A DNA stretch of 64,000 nucleotides from Methanolobus psychrophilus R15. Lineage in GTDB: Archaea; Halobacteriota; Methanosarcinia; Methanosarcinales; Methanosarcinaceae. The DNA is taken from positions 2,964,042 through 3,028,041 of the forward strand of contig CP003083.1 of NCBI GenBank assembly GCA_000306725.1. The letters are read 5' to 3'. A program made the position numbers and the translations under genes. Shown here piece after piece: positions 26,105 through 36,000 of the stretch. Numbering within the stretch: position 1 is the stretch's first letter; each line of letters begins with the position of its first letter. Under the pieces are notes generated by a model, which was not told the DNA's origin, did no database searches, and saw nothing but the letters and a program-made list of their open reading frames with translations.

Positions 26105-28118
26105 TCATGTCATTCACTTTTTCAGTAGTTGCAGGGCGTACTATTATGAGGTTACCCCTAGAGAGGGAATAAGTCGTGTTCGGGAGCTCATTAAGCTCAT
26201 GTTGCCATCCGGGTGTGTTTTTGTAAGCTTTGATATAAATAATAAGTTCACTCTTGCTCTCAGCTTTTGTGCGCAACACCTTCAACACATTTTTCCAGCC
26301 CTCTACTCTCATGAAGTTAACCTTCACAGCAGGTTTCATGGCATTGAAAAGATCTTCATACCTTTCAGGGTAGTCTTCTACGACAATTGCCATGACGTTT
26401 GACCCGGTCTCTTCTGCCAATCTTATAATTACTTCTAGAACTTCGTAGATTCCAGGATTATAATAGATACTTGTGGGCAGTAGCACTGTTATATTCTGTG
26501 TATTGCAAAGAGGAGTTTCGATGTGAGAGAGCAGCAGCATTTTCTTAATCCTGCCGGACACTTGCTCAGTAATGGAACCTACTACGCTTTCAGTTAATGA
26601 ACGGTCCTCTTCCCAACCCATGATAATTGTTGATATTCTGTTCTCTGTTGTTGCCCGGATTATCCCCGACGCTATGTTGTAATTTAAGCCGACATGGGTA
26701 GTCATCGGCACCTCGGCACAAGAAGTATAAGCTGTTAAGTCTTCCAGCATTTTCTCGGCCTGTGCTACCTTTCTGTCGGGTTCCGAAGAAGGACTTACTA
26801 CACAAAGTGCATGTAATGGTTCCTCTGAATCCTTCGCTCTTATCATTATGGCCAGATCAAGCAGTTCCTTCTTGTAGATGGATTGCACTGAAAAGGGCAC
26901 AAGTATTCGCTGAGGTGTCTCGGGGGGAGCAGAAGGTGCCTGGTCAGAGAGGGCCATTTTAGTCCCATATCGCTCTACAATGATGGGGCTTACAATTCCA
27001 ATAACAAGGATCATCACGATGGTCCCATTTATCATATTCTGGTCAAAGAGCCCTGCATCGAATCCAATAATCACAATCGCAAGGGCGGCAGCTGCCTGAC
27101 CCACTGACAGCCCGAACATGCTCATTACCTGATTGATGTTATACCCGTAAATTCTTCCAGTCAACCATGCCGCTGCTATCTTTGTTATGAGCACAAGGAA
27201 AATGAGCCAAAGTGCTAGCATCAGATTATTTCCTTCTTCAAAGAAAATAGTGACATCAACAAGCATTCCTACTGACAGCAGAAAGAAAGGTATGAAAAAG
27301 GCATTGCCTATGAACTCGATCCTGTTCATAAGTACTCCGGTATTTGGGATTAGTCTGTTGAGCACGAGGCCTGCAAGGAATGCACCTATGATCGGTTCCA
27401 CACCTACAACCCGTGAGAAATAGGCACATGTGAACATCACTGTCATTACAAAAAGGAACTCGAAATAGCTCTCATCTGTGAGGTTGCTGAAGAACCACCT
27501 GGAAAGGCGTGGTACTATTGTCCAGACAGCGACAAAGAAAATGATAAGTCCTATAGCAAGTTGTGCCCAGAATTGCATGTCTATAGCTTCCTCTCCAGAT
27601 GAAATGACAACTGCAAGGACCAGAAGTGCCAGGGTATCTGTAAGTATAGTGCCTCCTATGGTAGCCGTAATAGCTTCGTCCTTTACTATACCTAGCCGCC
27701 TTGCAACAGGATAGGCAAGCAGAGTATGCGAAGCAAAGATGGATGCAAAAAGGAGTGCTGTGGGCAGTGACATACCAATAGTGTACACGCCGATCAATGT
27801 ACCTGCAGCTTGGGGAATTATGAATGAGAGAAAACCAAAAACAAAGCTTCGATCCATTTTCTCAATAAACTTGTTGATGTTTATCTCCAATCCGGCGATG
27901 AACATCAGATAGATAACCCCAATCTCGCCAAACAGGACAATTGTTTCACTGCGTTCCAGCAAGTTCAATGAGTTTGGCCCAATAATTGTACCTACAATAA
28001 TTATTCCTATGATGCCAGGAAGCCTATATCTATTAAGCAATAAAGGAGTAGTCAGAAAGACAAACATAGCAATGGCAAATATAAGCACTGAATCGGTAAA
28101 CGGAAGCTCGAATAGCAT
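26085..28118 (-). CDS. CPA2-type cation:proton antiporter with C-terminal Usp-like domains
   Basis: 677 residues from the ATG at 28118, chosen because a TATA-like GGATATATTTTA lies about 30-40 bases before it. The frame extends to 28205 but adds a non-homologous stretch. Residues ~1-400 form about 12 membrane helices of the NapA/KefB group (GPNSLNL, FIAGLEIN, ILTDTLALLVLA with the exchange Asp, EPIIGAFLAGLVLNRLIP). Residues ~410-670 hold two universal-stress-like regulatory domains (RILVPFSVQSIY; TVLLPTSIYYNPG). It exchanges Na+ or K+ for H+ across the membrane. Its last residues abut the IS5 remnant, so the natural C-terminus may have been trimmed. Confidence 0.88.
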   Translation of the reverse strand: MLFELPFTDSVLIFAIAMFVFLTTPLLLNRYRLPGIIGIIIVGTIIGPNSLNLLERSETIVLFGEIGVIYLMFIAGLEININKFIEKMDRSFVFGFLSFIIPQAAGTLIGVYTIGMSLPTALLFASIFASHTLLAYPVARRLGIVKDEAITATIGGTILTDTLALLVLAVVISSGEEAIDMQFWAQLAIGLIIFFVAVWTIVPRLSRWFFSNLTDESYFEFLFVMTVMFTCAYFSRVVGVEPIIGAFLAGLVLNRLIPNTGVLMNRIEFIGNAFFIPFFLLSVGMLVDVTIFFEEGNNLMLALWLIFLVLITKIAAAWLTGRIYGYNINQVMSMFGLSVGQAAAALAIVIIGFDAGLFDQNMINGTIVMILVIGIVSPIIVERYGTKMALSDQAPSAPPETPQRILVPFSVQSIYKKELLDLAIMIRAKDSEEPLHALCVVSPSSEPDRKVAQAEKMLEDLTAYTSCAEVPMTTHVGLNYNIASGIIRATTENRISTIIMGWEEDRSLTESVVGSITEQVSGRIKKMLLLSHIETPLCNTQNITVLLPTSIYYNPGIYEVLEVIIRLAEETGSNVMAIVVEDYPERYEDLFNAMKPAVKVNFMRVEGWKNVLKVLRTKAESKSELIIYIKAYKNTPGWQHELNELPNTTYSLSRGNLIIVRPATTEKVNDMKFLRIE

Positions 28119-28205
28119 GGAAATGTCTCTTTCTGAATATAACTGTTTTAAAATATATCCACTTTTAGTGAGAGGATTGAAGTAGCTTATTCTCGGCCGA
28201 AGCAA

Positions 28206-28465
28206 TAAACATGTCGTTCTTTAAGGATTACTTTTAAAAACGGATATTCACAACATCCGCTTGAAAGAGATTGCAACCTCTTTCATGTGTATTCCGGGAG
28301 TATATTCACTTAATTTGAGCGGATGCCATTCATTTTAATGAATAGGTGTTAACTTAAGTCCTATGTAAACAGAGAAATGATGCATACTGATCTACGATAT
28401 TGATAAAAAAAGGTCTGGCCATGAAAGCCAAACTGTTGCAACAAAAAGTAGTGCTAAATATGAAA
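28206..28465. other. Intergenic region
   Basis: 260 bases between two minus-strand genes. No gene is visible. An AT-rich stretch near 28330-28400 and the T-rich 3' side of the lipoprotein gene are all I see. Confidence 0.4.
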
Positions 28466-28723
28466 TTATTCCACAACAGGATTTTCTTCAGATACTGTTA
28501 CATTCCCATCTTCAACAAGATTTGCATTTCCATCTACAGTAGTATTTTCTGCATCAACAACTGTTTCTTCTGCTACTTCGTCAGAGGATTCCACATTAGT
28601 AACATTTTCATCGTCAACGATTGCCTCGTCTTCAGTTACTTCGTCAGCTGTGTCAGTACAACCGGAAACTGCAACCAGTCCGATCATAACAAAAACCAAA
28701 AGTATGCTCAGTATTTTCTTCAT
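28466..28723 (-). CDS. Small acidic lipoprotein
   Basis: 85 residues. A signal peptide with lipobox (VAVSGC, Cys22) is followed by about 60 residues almost entirely of Asp, Glu, Val, Asn and Thr with a repetitive 'DE(N)VT' pattern and N-x-T sequons. No folded domain is evident. Such short acidic lipoproteins are common on methanosarcinal cell surfaces; its role is unknown. A ribosome site AGGTGA precedes the ATG. Confidence 0.75.
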   Translation of the reverse strand: MKKILSILLVFVMIGLVAVSGCTDTADEVTEDEAIVDDENVTNVESSDEVAEETVVDAENTTVDGNANLVEDGNVTVSEENPVVE

Positions 28724-29001
28724 GACAATTCACCTATATTTATAATGTTAATACGGTTGAGAACATAACACATATTTTATTTAAGTTTTTCTATTTGATA
28801 TTGCAACCATATTTGATTTTTGTAAAAATGCACGTAAACCCCCCACAAAAAGAGCACTCCTATAAAGAATCTATCCAGGGATTTAAAAATAGAAATACAC
28901 TGAAGCGAAACTCAAAATTGAAAACAAATGATATCAAAGGGAATGTAATCTGGTAAGGCTCCAAAATACACTACCCATAAATAAAACCGTATAACCTGAA
29001 A

Positions 29002-29544
29002 TTACTCGATAAATACCAGGGCAGCTACCACAGTCGTCCACTTGCCTTCAGCATCGCCATGGGCTGTCTGGCAGTAGTGTGTTGTGTCGATGATGTGACC
29101 ACTTGCCTTGTACACCTGCTCTCTCTCGTGCCAGGCTGAATCAACATCAAACTCAACACCAAGAGTTGTTGCCAGCATTGTTGCTGCCAGGTCTTCTGCA
29201 TACTCTCCTGCCTTAGTCTCATCTTCACCGTAGGAGTGGTGTTCGGATATGTAGCCATAGTTCTTCTCATTCACAGGAACTGCTGTGCCTACTGCAGCTG
29301 AAACTAACCTATGCGGCTCATTTGTATCATTGCGTGCCAGAACACAGTGTACTATCTCGCCGGCTGCTATCTCGCTAAGTCCTTCCTCCTTTGATACTAT
29401 TTTGCAGTTGGGGGGGAGTATACTGGAAACAGTAACGAGGTTATATTTCTCAATTTGTGCAGCCCTTAAAGCCAACTCAAAAGATGCCAACCTGTCCTTA
29501 TGTACTCCAAAACCTTTAGTCAAAAATGCTCTTTTAGGTGCCAT
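29002..29544 (-). CDS. pdaD: Pyruvoyl-dependent arginine decarboxylase
   Basis: 180 residues from the ATG at 29544 (MAPKRAFLTKG), the start typical for methanosarcinal PdaD. A frame extension to 29577 is less likely. The self-cleavage site is Ser40-Ser41 in VTVSSILPPN, which yields the beta chain and the pyruvoyl-bearing alpha chain. The active-site glutamate region GYISEHHSYGEDE and the terminal GKWTTVVAALVF are present. It converts arginine to agmatine for polyamine synthesis. TATA-like CATATATATAG lies near 29605. Monocistronic. Confidence 0.93.
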   Translation of the reverse strand: MAPKRAFLTKGFGVHKDRLASFELALRAAQIEKYNLVTVSSILPPNCKIVSKEEGLSEIAAGEIVHCVLARNDTNEPHRLVSAAVGTAVPVNEKNYGYISEHHSYGEDETKAGEYAEDLAATMLATTLGVEFDVDSAWHEREQVYKASGHIIDTTHYCQTAHGDAEGKWTTVVAALVFIE

Positions 29545-29771
29545 GTCAATCACTTTGTATATACAATGTTTAATCACAATATGAATGTAATTTGATTCAT
29601 TTCTATATATATGCCTGTTTTATCAACCTAGTGGTTGAAAAGAAGGCTACAGGTCTGATCAAAGTTCCTCTGCAGGATCTGTAGTCAAAAGAACATATCC
29701 TACAAACATTTGAGTGTCAATGTAGTATAGGCCCCTGCTATAAATACTTTAAGCTTCTCATGCATGCTATC

Positions 29772-32700
29772 TCATGTGGTTATTCTCTTATACAGCAACG
29801 GAAGGCTTTCAGGCAGCACCCGTGCATCGTCGATTATTGTATATCCAACATCAGAGAAGATATTGTCCAGGTACTCTCCGGGGTTATTATCGACTGTAAT
29901 GCAGAAGAAATGCATTTCCCTGGACCTTACTTCCTGGATAGCGATCCTTGTGTCCTCTTCTGCAAGCTGACCCTGATAAGCGCCTTCCCCAGTACATGTG
30001 TCATAGGGCTCCCCGTCAGAGAGCAGCATCATTATTTTTGTCCTTGCGTTGACCTGTTCAAGCTTCGTGATGGAATGCCTGATGGCAGGCCCCAGCCTGG
30101 TATTGGCTACAGGTTCCAGAAGGCTTATCCTGCGTGCCACATCTCCTGAGAGTTCCTCTTCGAATTCCTTAATGACAAAATATTCTACATCTTCTCGGGT
30201 ATTGCCTGAGAAAGCGTATATTGCGTATTTGTCCCCTATGCTCTCAAGTGCCTGTATCATCACAATTAGTGCGTCCTTTTCCACATCCACGATGCTTCTG
30301 CCGTCCATACCCAGTACCTTGCGAGTGGAAGCGCTGACATCCACCAAGAAAAGGGTAGCTACATCCCTTTCGTGCTTGTCCCACCTGATATACAACCTGT
30401 CCTCCGGGTTAATACCGCCCTTTTTGTCGATCAGTGCTTCTAGAAATGCATCAATATCGATTTCCGTACCATCGACCTGTTTGCGCATCCTGTGAAATGC
30501 CTCAGGTCTCATCCTGCTGAACACGCGCTTTATAAGGGCTATCTCGTTCCTGTAACGCTCGGAAGCATCCCTGTAATAGTCTGCAGACACGCCCACGGGC
30601 TCTACCTCTTTAACGGTGCACCAGTCAGTTTTATAATCACTGATGGAAGTGTCCCACTCATCGTACCTGTAACTTCCAAGTATCTTCCAGTCTTTGTCTT
30701 TAGCATAGCTGGATTTGCTCTTGACCTTTTCTTCTTTTGGTCGTTCCTTCTCTGCAGTCAGGTCTGTCTCACTTTCAGGGATAAACCTCTTGATCACATT
30801 CTCATATGCCCTGCTGGAAAGCGGTTCTTTATTGCCATAAGCTCCGAGGCCCATACCCCTGTACTCTATGTTCTTCAGGATCTCATACTCTCTTGCTCCA
30901 AGAGGTCCAAACTGGTTGTCAAGAATTTTATATATGTCAAAGGTGACTTCCAGACAGTCAAGTATCGATGAATCTTGCCTTAAGATATTTTTATCCAGGG
31001 AATTCCGCACATTCTCCGTCATCTCTGCCGTAGTTCCTGTAAGAGCAAAAGCAGGTTCATGACCTGTTGAGAGCCAGAGCAGTGCCTCCATGAACTTCTC
31101 AAGTCCATCCTCCGGCACCGGTCTTTCCATAAGCATCTGGTGCCTGATGTTTTCAAGGTCTGAACGGACACCTCTATAGGAATCCATGATCATGTACTCG
31201 ACCCTTGCATCCTCCAGCACCCCTAGTATGCTTGCCGCCAGAGGTTCATTGGGAAAAAGAGCAACGATGTCCGATATGTCTACAGTGTCCGAGGAGTCCC
31301 GGACCTTCTCCAGATGTACCTGGTCCATATAGGTACCATCTTTCTCCCGGCCGTATTTTTCCATGATAGCTTCAATGAGTCCCGATGATTCCCGGGAAGG
31401 GATCTCCATGGAGCTGAACTGAACATGACCCACTTCGTGCATGACGCTTAGCTTATATATCCTGAAGTTATCATCAAAGCCACGATATTTCTTAATCCGC
31501 GGAGCGAGGTAGATAGTCCGGCCTGCTACAACCGGGTTGATAGTATCCGCATCCTCTTCAAGTTGCAGGACCTTACGTGAAAGGATGCTGAAGTTGACCC
31601 CAGAGAGCCCGAGTGCATAGTATCGAAGGATGGCGGCTACTTTTTGAAGAGCTACAGAACCTGTCAGTTCTTCTATGAAATCTCTTGAGCTTTTAGACCT
31701 CAGAGAAAAATACGGCCTTCCAAGGAGTGGATTATCATCCATTATCTTGATTCCGTTAAGGGCCCATTCTTCCAGTTCGCAGACACCGAGATCCTTCATG
31801 AGCATGGGGGAATGGGAGAAGTAGTCCACAGCCAGTTTTTGAGTGTGTTCATATACCCTGATCCCTGTGCCTGCCCATCTCCTTATATCCTCAACTCCGA
31901 TCTTTTCAATCACCTGGGGGAGATTATCAAAAAAAGCCCCCGCTAGGAGCCAGTCCTTTTCAAGCAGGTTGCGTGAAGTCCTGAAAATATCACCATGATA
32001 CGAAGGAGCTATTATTCTCAGGGATGAAACCGAATTTTTGAAATAACTGGATCCATAGGTTGAACTCTGCTCTGAGATTGCAATCCCTATGCTTACCCAT
32101 TCCCCGAAGTTTTCCTTTTCAAGCATTTTAAAGGCATCAGGAGCGTTTTCAAAGTATTTTTCCAGACATTCAGGATTTACTAGCGCAAGTTTGGCTCCTG
32201 TATCCAGTAAAAGGGATCTTTCATCCCAGCCGAGATGATCTGAATTCCTTCCCATGCCCTTAAAACTGCCGTAAACATATGCACGAAAAGCATGCTTGTC
32301 AGAGAGTGTATCTATTCCTTTGTTCACCCAATCCTCGATCTCGTCCATTTCCAGGTAACTGAGTATCTCAGGACTCCAGTTCATAAAAGATACAGAAGCT
32401 TCTGTATCTCTTTTTGAAATCTCGGAGGCTATGGATGCCCATCTGTGCATATTCCGGTCATCAAGTTTCCCGATAGCATAAGGAGCGTTCCTGAACAGCG
32501 CAAGTATAGCCGTTCCTCCGTGAACAATGAACGCATCCAGCTCCTCCAGAACTATTCTCCTTCTATGAACAGGCACATCCGAAAGCACCCCAGGCGTCGC
32601 ATTTATGATGTCCACTGCAGCTAGCCAGTATATTTTGAGAATACGTTCTATGATACCACACCATAGAACAAAGTCTTGGGCTGATAGCAGGGTCTGCAGA

Positions 32701-33254
32701 AGGGGCAGGTTCTTGAAATATTCCTCTGCAACGTTCACATTCGAGTCTGCAAAATCCCTGCCTATCGTAACTAACTGCTTGAAATTGTCAAAATCCGTTG
32801 AACCAACGACGACACCTGTGTATTTGAAATAAGCGATAGCTAGCCATTTACTTTTTTCTGCATAAGATATTCCCTTATCTGCCCATCTTTCAAGCAAAGG
32901 CAGGTCCCCTCTGCTAATGACGCCTGCTGAGGAATCAAAGAACCCCTCACAACAGGATACACTCAGGACAGACACTTTCTGTGCAATAAGGAGCCACTTA
33001 TAGAAGTCCTCCTCAGCAAGAAGCCTGTAAACTCCAGGCGATGCTTTCAGGTAAGCCATGAGGACCCTTAGGCCCCTCTTCAACACCCTGGCCCCGGGAG
33101 TAAGGATAGCCTCGAGCTCATGCTTCTCAAAAGCCTCAAATCCTCCTGTCAGCCTTAAAATATCGGTGCTGTCCAGTTTTGGGAAGTGAGAGCTTATCAG
33201 TTCTGAAATCTCTTCTTCCGTGAGATGATCCAAAGTACCTGTATCCTTCCCCAA
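29772..33254 (-). CDS. CbbO/NorD-like VWA protein with long helical-repeat N-terminus and HExxH motif
   Basis: 1160 residues. Residues ~60-540 hold repeated ~34-residue helical units, most with a 'W-x-x-x-G-I' core (EWVSIGIAI, RWAGTGIRVY, EWALNGIKIM). Residues ~560-700 carry a peptidase-like segment with H606-EVGH610, and a VWA domain fills 964-1160 with MIDAS D972VSAS. CbbO/NorD proteins work with a CbbQ/NorQ AAA+ ring as a chaperone or activase: the VWA part grips a target enzyme and the ring remodels it. The partner ATPase is 9 bases upstream in the same operon. The target is not encoded nearby. Longer than typical CbbO. Confidence 0.85.
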   Translation of the reverse strand: MGKDTGTLDHLTEEEISELISSHFPKLDSTDILRLTGGFEAFEKHELEAILTPGARVLKRGLRVLMAYLKASPGVYRLLAEEDFYKWLLIAQKVSVLSVSCCEGFFDSSAGVISRGDLPLLERWADKGISYAEKSKWLAIAYFKYTGVVVGSTDFDNFKQLVTIGRDFADSNVNVAEEYFKNLPLLQTLLSAQDFVLWCGIIERILKIYWLAAVDIINATPGVLSDVPVHRRRIVLEELDAFIVHGGTAILALFRNAPYAIGKLDDRNMHRWASIASEISKRDTEASVSFMNWSPEILSYLEMDEIEDWVNKGIDTLSDKHAFRAYVYGSFKGMGRNSDHLGWDERSLLLDTGAKLALVNPECLEKYFENAPDAFKMLEKENFGEWVSIGIAISEQSSTYGSSYFKNSVSSLRIIAPSYHGDIFRTSRNLLEKDWLLAGAFFDNLPQVIEKIGVEDIRRWAGTGIRVYEHTQKLAVDYFSHSPMLMKDLGVCELEEWALNGIKIMDDNPLLGRPYFSLRSKSSRDFIEELTGSVALQKVAAILRYYALGLSGVNFSILSRKVLQLEEDADTINPVVAGRTIYLAPRIKKYRGFDDNFRIYKLSVMHEVGHVQFSSMEIPSRESSGLIEAIMEKYGREKDGTYMDQVHLEKVRDSSDTVDISDIVALFPNEPLAASILGVLEDARVEYMIMDSYRGVRSDLENIRHQMLMERPVPEDGLEKFMEALLWLSTGHEPAFALTGTTAEMTENVRNSLDKNILRQDSSILDCLEVTFDIYKILDNQFGPLGAREYEILKNIEYRGMGLGAYGNKEPLSSRAYENVIKRFIPESETDLTAEKERPKEEKVKSKSSYAKDKDWKILGSYRYDEWDTSISDYKTDWCTVKEVEPVGVSADYYRDASERYRNEIALIKRVFSRMRPEAFHRMRKQVDGTEIDIDAFLEALIDKKGGINPEDRLYIRWDKHERDVATLFLVDVSASTRKVLGMDGRSIVDVEKDALIVMIQALESIGDKYAIYAFSGNTREDVEYFVIKEFEEELSGDVARRISLLEPVANTRLGPAIRHSITKLEQVNARTKIMMLLSDGEPYDTCTGEGAYQGQLAEEDTRIAIQEVRSREMHFFCITVDNNPGEYLDNIFSDVGYTIIDDARVLPESLPLLYKRITT

Positions 33255-33263
33255 AGCAGCCTC

Positions 33264-34094
33264 TTATTCTATGATAGCTGATATTATTTCGTCGATACTC
33301 TTTTGCAGATCGGCATTATCGGTTATCGGCCTTGCCATCGCTGTCCTGCATGCTTCCCGTGGGTCAATTCCTTCATGTATCAGCTTGCCTGCATAGATCA
33401 TAAGACGGGTACTTACTCCCTCTTCCAGGCCATGATGCTTGAAATTGCGTATTCGATGGCCTATTTCTACCAGGAACCCTGCCGTCCTTTCGTCTACCCC
33501 GCTTTCATGGATAACTATCTGCCTTTCAAGGTTCGCCGGAGGATAATCGAATTCTATTGACACGAATCGCTGCCTGGTACTCTGCTTAAGGTCTTTTACA
33601 GCACTCTGGTATCCGGGGTTATAGGATATAGCAAGCATGAATTCGGGTGATGCTTTCATAATGACACCCAACTTGTCGATAGGAATAATGCGCCTGTTAT
33701 CTGTGAGTGGATGTATGACCACAATGGTATCCTTCCTGGCTTCTACCACTTCATCAAGATAGCAAATAGCTCCACTCTTTACAGCTTTTGTCAGAGGGCC
33801 GTCATTCCATTCCACAGAATCTCCTTTTATAAGGAATCTACCTACAAGATCTGTCGCAGTAAGATCCTCATGGCAGGCAACAGTTATCAGGGGGCGTTTT
33901 AATTTGTAGGCCATATATTCCATGAAACGAGTCTTCCCACATCCTGTCGGTCCCTTGAGAGTAACAGGCAGCAGGTTCTTGTAAGCTGCCATGAATATTT
34001 CCACTTCATTGCCAACGGGAATGTAGTATGGTTCCTGATCTATAACATACTCTTCCACAGGCAGCTCTTTGGATAATGAATCTTTTATTGTCAT
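33264..34094 (-). CDS. MoxR-type AAA+ ATPase of the CbbQ/NorQ/GvpN group
   Basis: 276 residues. Walker A GPTGCGKT (48-55), Walker B AICYLDEV (about 108-115), a sensor 1 Asn (AISYNPGYQ) and the second arginine region ([12 protein letters not shown]) mark the CbbQ/NorQ subfamily, and the length is typical. It forms a hexameric ring that remodels a client protein with its VWA partner, encoded directly downstream. In bacteria clients include Rubisco or nitric oxide reductase and, for GvpN, gas vesicles; none is present here. First gene of the two-gene operon. Confidence 0.88.
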   Translation of the reverse strand: MTIKDSLSKELPVEEYVIDQEPYYIPVGNEVEIFMAAYKNLLPVTLKGPTGCGKTRFMEYMAYKLKRPLITVACHEDLTATDLVGRFLIKGDSVEWNDGPLTKAVKSGAICYLDEVVEARKDTIVVIHPLTDNRRIIPIDKLGVIMKASPEFMLAISYNPGYQSAVKDLKQSTRQRFVSIEFDYPPANLERQIVIHESGVDERTAGFLVEIGHRIRNFKHHGLEEGVSTRLMIYAGKLIHEGIDPREACRTAMARPITDNADLQKSIDEIISAIIE

Positions 34095-34354
34095 AGGATC
34101 ATTTCCCTTTCAGCCATATAATCTATTTTTCTATTACTCGATTTTATCCATTATGCTATTTCTTTATATTTACTCCGGGAATGATAAAACCTGAGTATCA
34201 TTCAAAAGTACATATTAATTTTTATCAATAAGCATGTTCCAGCAAGTTTAGTTAAGGAACAATGTTTCCAAAGCAACAAAAGCCTATAGGCACAATATCT
34301 AAATTATCAATTCGGGTCCCTGAGAAGACCTGAATTCTCCGGGAGTGTAAATAA

Positions 34355-35362
34355 GTGAAACTGAGAAAAAGTATAGTAATTTATTCTCTGATAGTTCTGT
34401 TCCTTCTTTCCATGGGTGCGGCAGTGGCAAACATGGCCGAAGGCATTGAAACGCAGATAGAGTCTAACGGGACAGGGCAATGGTATCCTGCCATCCATGA
34501 GGACAGGATAGTATGGACCGATACCCGTAATGAGACTTTTGACATCTATATGTACAATATCTCATCGCAAGAAGAAGTGCAGATAACATCAACTCCGTTT
34601 ATCCAGATGACTCCTGACATATACCGGGATATTATCGTATGGGAGGATAATCGTAATGGTGACTGGGATATCTACATGTATGACCTTTCTTCCGGTGAGG
34701 AGAGGCAGGTAACGGTCCACCCGGCTGACCAGCGTGTTCCGGCAATAAACGAAGACAGGATAGTTTGGAGTGACATGCGCAATGGTAACATGGACATCTA
34801 CATGTACAATATCACTTCAGAAGAGGAAACACAGATCACAACCAATGAAGCGGATCAGTGGTATCCTGGTATCTGCGGGGATACAATTGTCTGGGAGGAT
34901 GCCCGCAATGGAAGTTCCAGCGTTTATATGTACAATATATCGTCCGGTGAAGAATCAAAACTGACGCAAACCGAGTCTGAGCAATATCTTCCTGCAATAG
35001 ATGATGACAGGGTAGTATGGACTGATTACCGCAATCTCAATCAGGACATATACATGTATAACCTCTCGACTGGTGAGGAAATACAGGTGACAACAAATGA
35101 ATCCTGGCAGGTGGATCCGGCTATCAGCGGCAACCGTATAGTCTGGATGGATGACCGCAATCAGGAGGGAGACATGCCCGGAAATTGGGACATTTATATG
35201 CATGACCTCTTAACAGGTGAGGAACTGCAGGTAAGTTCCAACGTGTCAAACCAGGTGTATCCTGCCGTATATGGTGACAGGATAGTCTGGACGGATATGC
35301 GTAATGAGGAAGCAGCTATCTATATGTTCGAGCTGGTGACACAAAATATTACAGAAGAATGA
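34355..35362 (+). CDS. Exported TolB-like beta-propeller protein
   Basis: 335 residues from a GTG preceded by GGGAGTG. A signal peptide (about 1-27) is followed by seven near-identical repeats of about 43 residues, each with (I/V)VW-x-D-x-RN followed by IYMYN-S-GEE-Q(I/V)T. This pattern is the TolB/WD40-like propeller blade, so the protein should form a complete seven-bladed ring outside the cell. N-x-S/T sequons are frequent. No anchor is seen, so it may be secreted or held by partners. Ligand unknown. Confidence 0.88.
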   Translation: MKLRKSIVIYSLIVLFLLSMGAAVANMAEGIETQIESNGTGQWYPAIHEDRIVWTDTRNETFDIYMYNISSQEEVQITSTPFIQMTPDIYRDIIVWEDNRNGDWDIYMYDLSSGEERQVTVHPADQRVPAINEDRIVWSDMRNGNMDIYMYNITSEEETQITTNEADQWYPGICGDTIVWEDARNGSSSVYMYNISSGEESKLTQTESEQYLPAIDDDRVVWTDYRNLNQDIYMYNLSTGEEIQVTTNESWQVDPAISGNRIVWMDDRNQEGDMPGNWDIYMHDLLTGEELQVSSNVSNQVYPAVYGDRIVWTDMRNEEAAIYMFELVTQNITEE

Positions 35363-35379
35363 AAAACATTTCTTTTTCA
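35360..35379. terminator. Bidirectional hairpin between propeller and cupin genes
   Basis: TGAAAAA (35360-35366) pairs with TTTTTCA (35373-35379) around CATTTC, starting at the propeller stop codon and followed by TTTTTCC. Because both flanks are A- or T-rich it can end transcripts from either strand of this convergent pair. Confidence 0.6.
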
Positions 35380-35398
35380 TTTTTCCTTAAGCTGATAT

Positions 35399-35758
35399 CT
35401 ATTCCGTGAGGCAGAGCAATATTGCCAGATCTTCATCTGCTTTCAGGGAATGGGGCGCATCTGCCGGCATGAAGATGAAAATACCCGGCTTCATTTCAAT
35501 ATCTCTGTCAAAGAGCCTGAATATTCCGCTTCCTTTAAGCACCTGAACTACCCCGTTCTTTGATGATGTGTGGGTGTCGATGTCAGTGCCTTTAGCAAGG
35601 CACATAAGCGTATAATTGTATGTTTTTGATTTTGCAAGCACGGTGCTGAATATACCTTCAGGAGGAAACTGCAGGATGTAAAACAGATCTTTTGTAAAGC
35701 CTTTGTCCTGCGCACCACTACCCATAATCTCGATTGTCGTCAATTTACACACCCTCAA
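35399..35758 (-). CDS. Small cupin-domain protein
   Basis: 119 residues forming a single double-stranded beta-helix. Cupin motif 1 is weak: G-T-D-I-D-T-H-T-x(5)-V-V-x-V-L-K-G-S-G keeps one His and lacks the full H-x-H. Motif 2, MPADAPHSLKADEDL, keeps the His. A metal could still bind with fewer ligands. Stand-alone cupins of this kind have many roles; none can be assigned. Starts at the ATG at 35758, or at a TTG at 35743. Confidence 0.75.
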   Translation of the reverse strand: MRVCKLTTIEIMGSGAQDKGFTKDLFYILQFPPEGIFSTVLAKSKTYNYTLMCLAKGTDIDTHTSSKNGVVQVLKGSGIFRLFDRDIEMKPGIFIFMPADAPHSLKADEDLAILLCLTE

Positions 35759-36000
35759 TCCTATTTAGTTCTGATTTAATAATAATTGTATCCTTTCCTT
35801 ATATTACTTTAAGCCATCATCCTTATAACATTGCTTCCGGTTGGCCCCTTTGATATCGGTATCATCACATCGAGCTATATTTACACAGCGTTCTTATTTT
35901 TTACTTACAAACAGAACAAAATAGCAATGTTTAAATATCAAATTTACTTGTTCTTTTCAATTCTGGGTGAAGTAGAATAGCAAATAGAAAGGGTATTGAC

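Noticed and set aside
33228-33242. A second att site: ATCCAAAGTACC also occurs at the start of the VWA gene
   Set aside because: The 12-base match is explained by both genes encoding G-T-L-D at that point; no junction or gene truncation is seen there.
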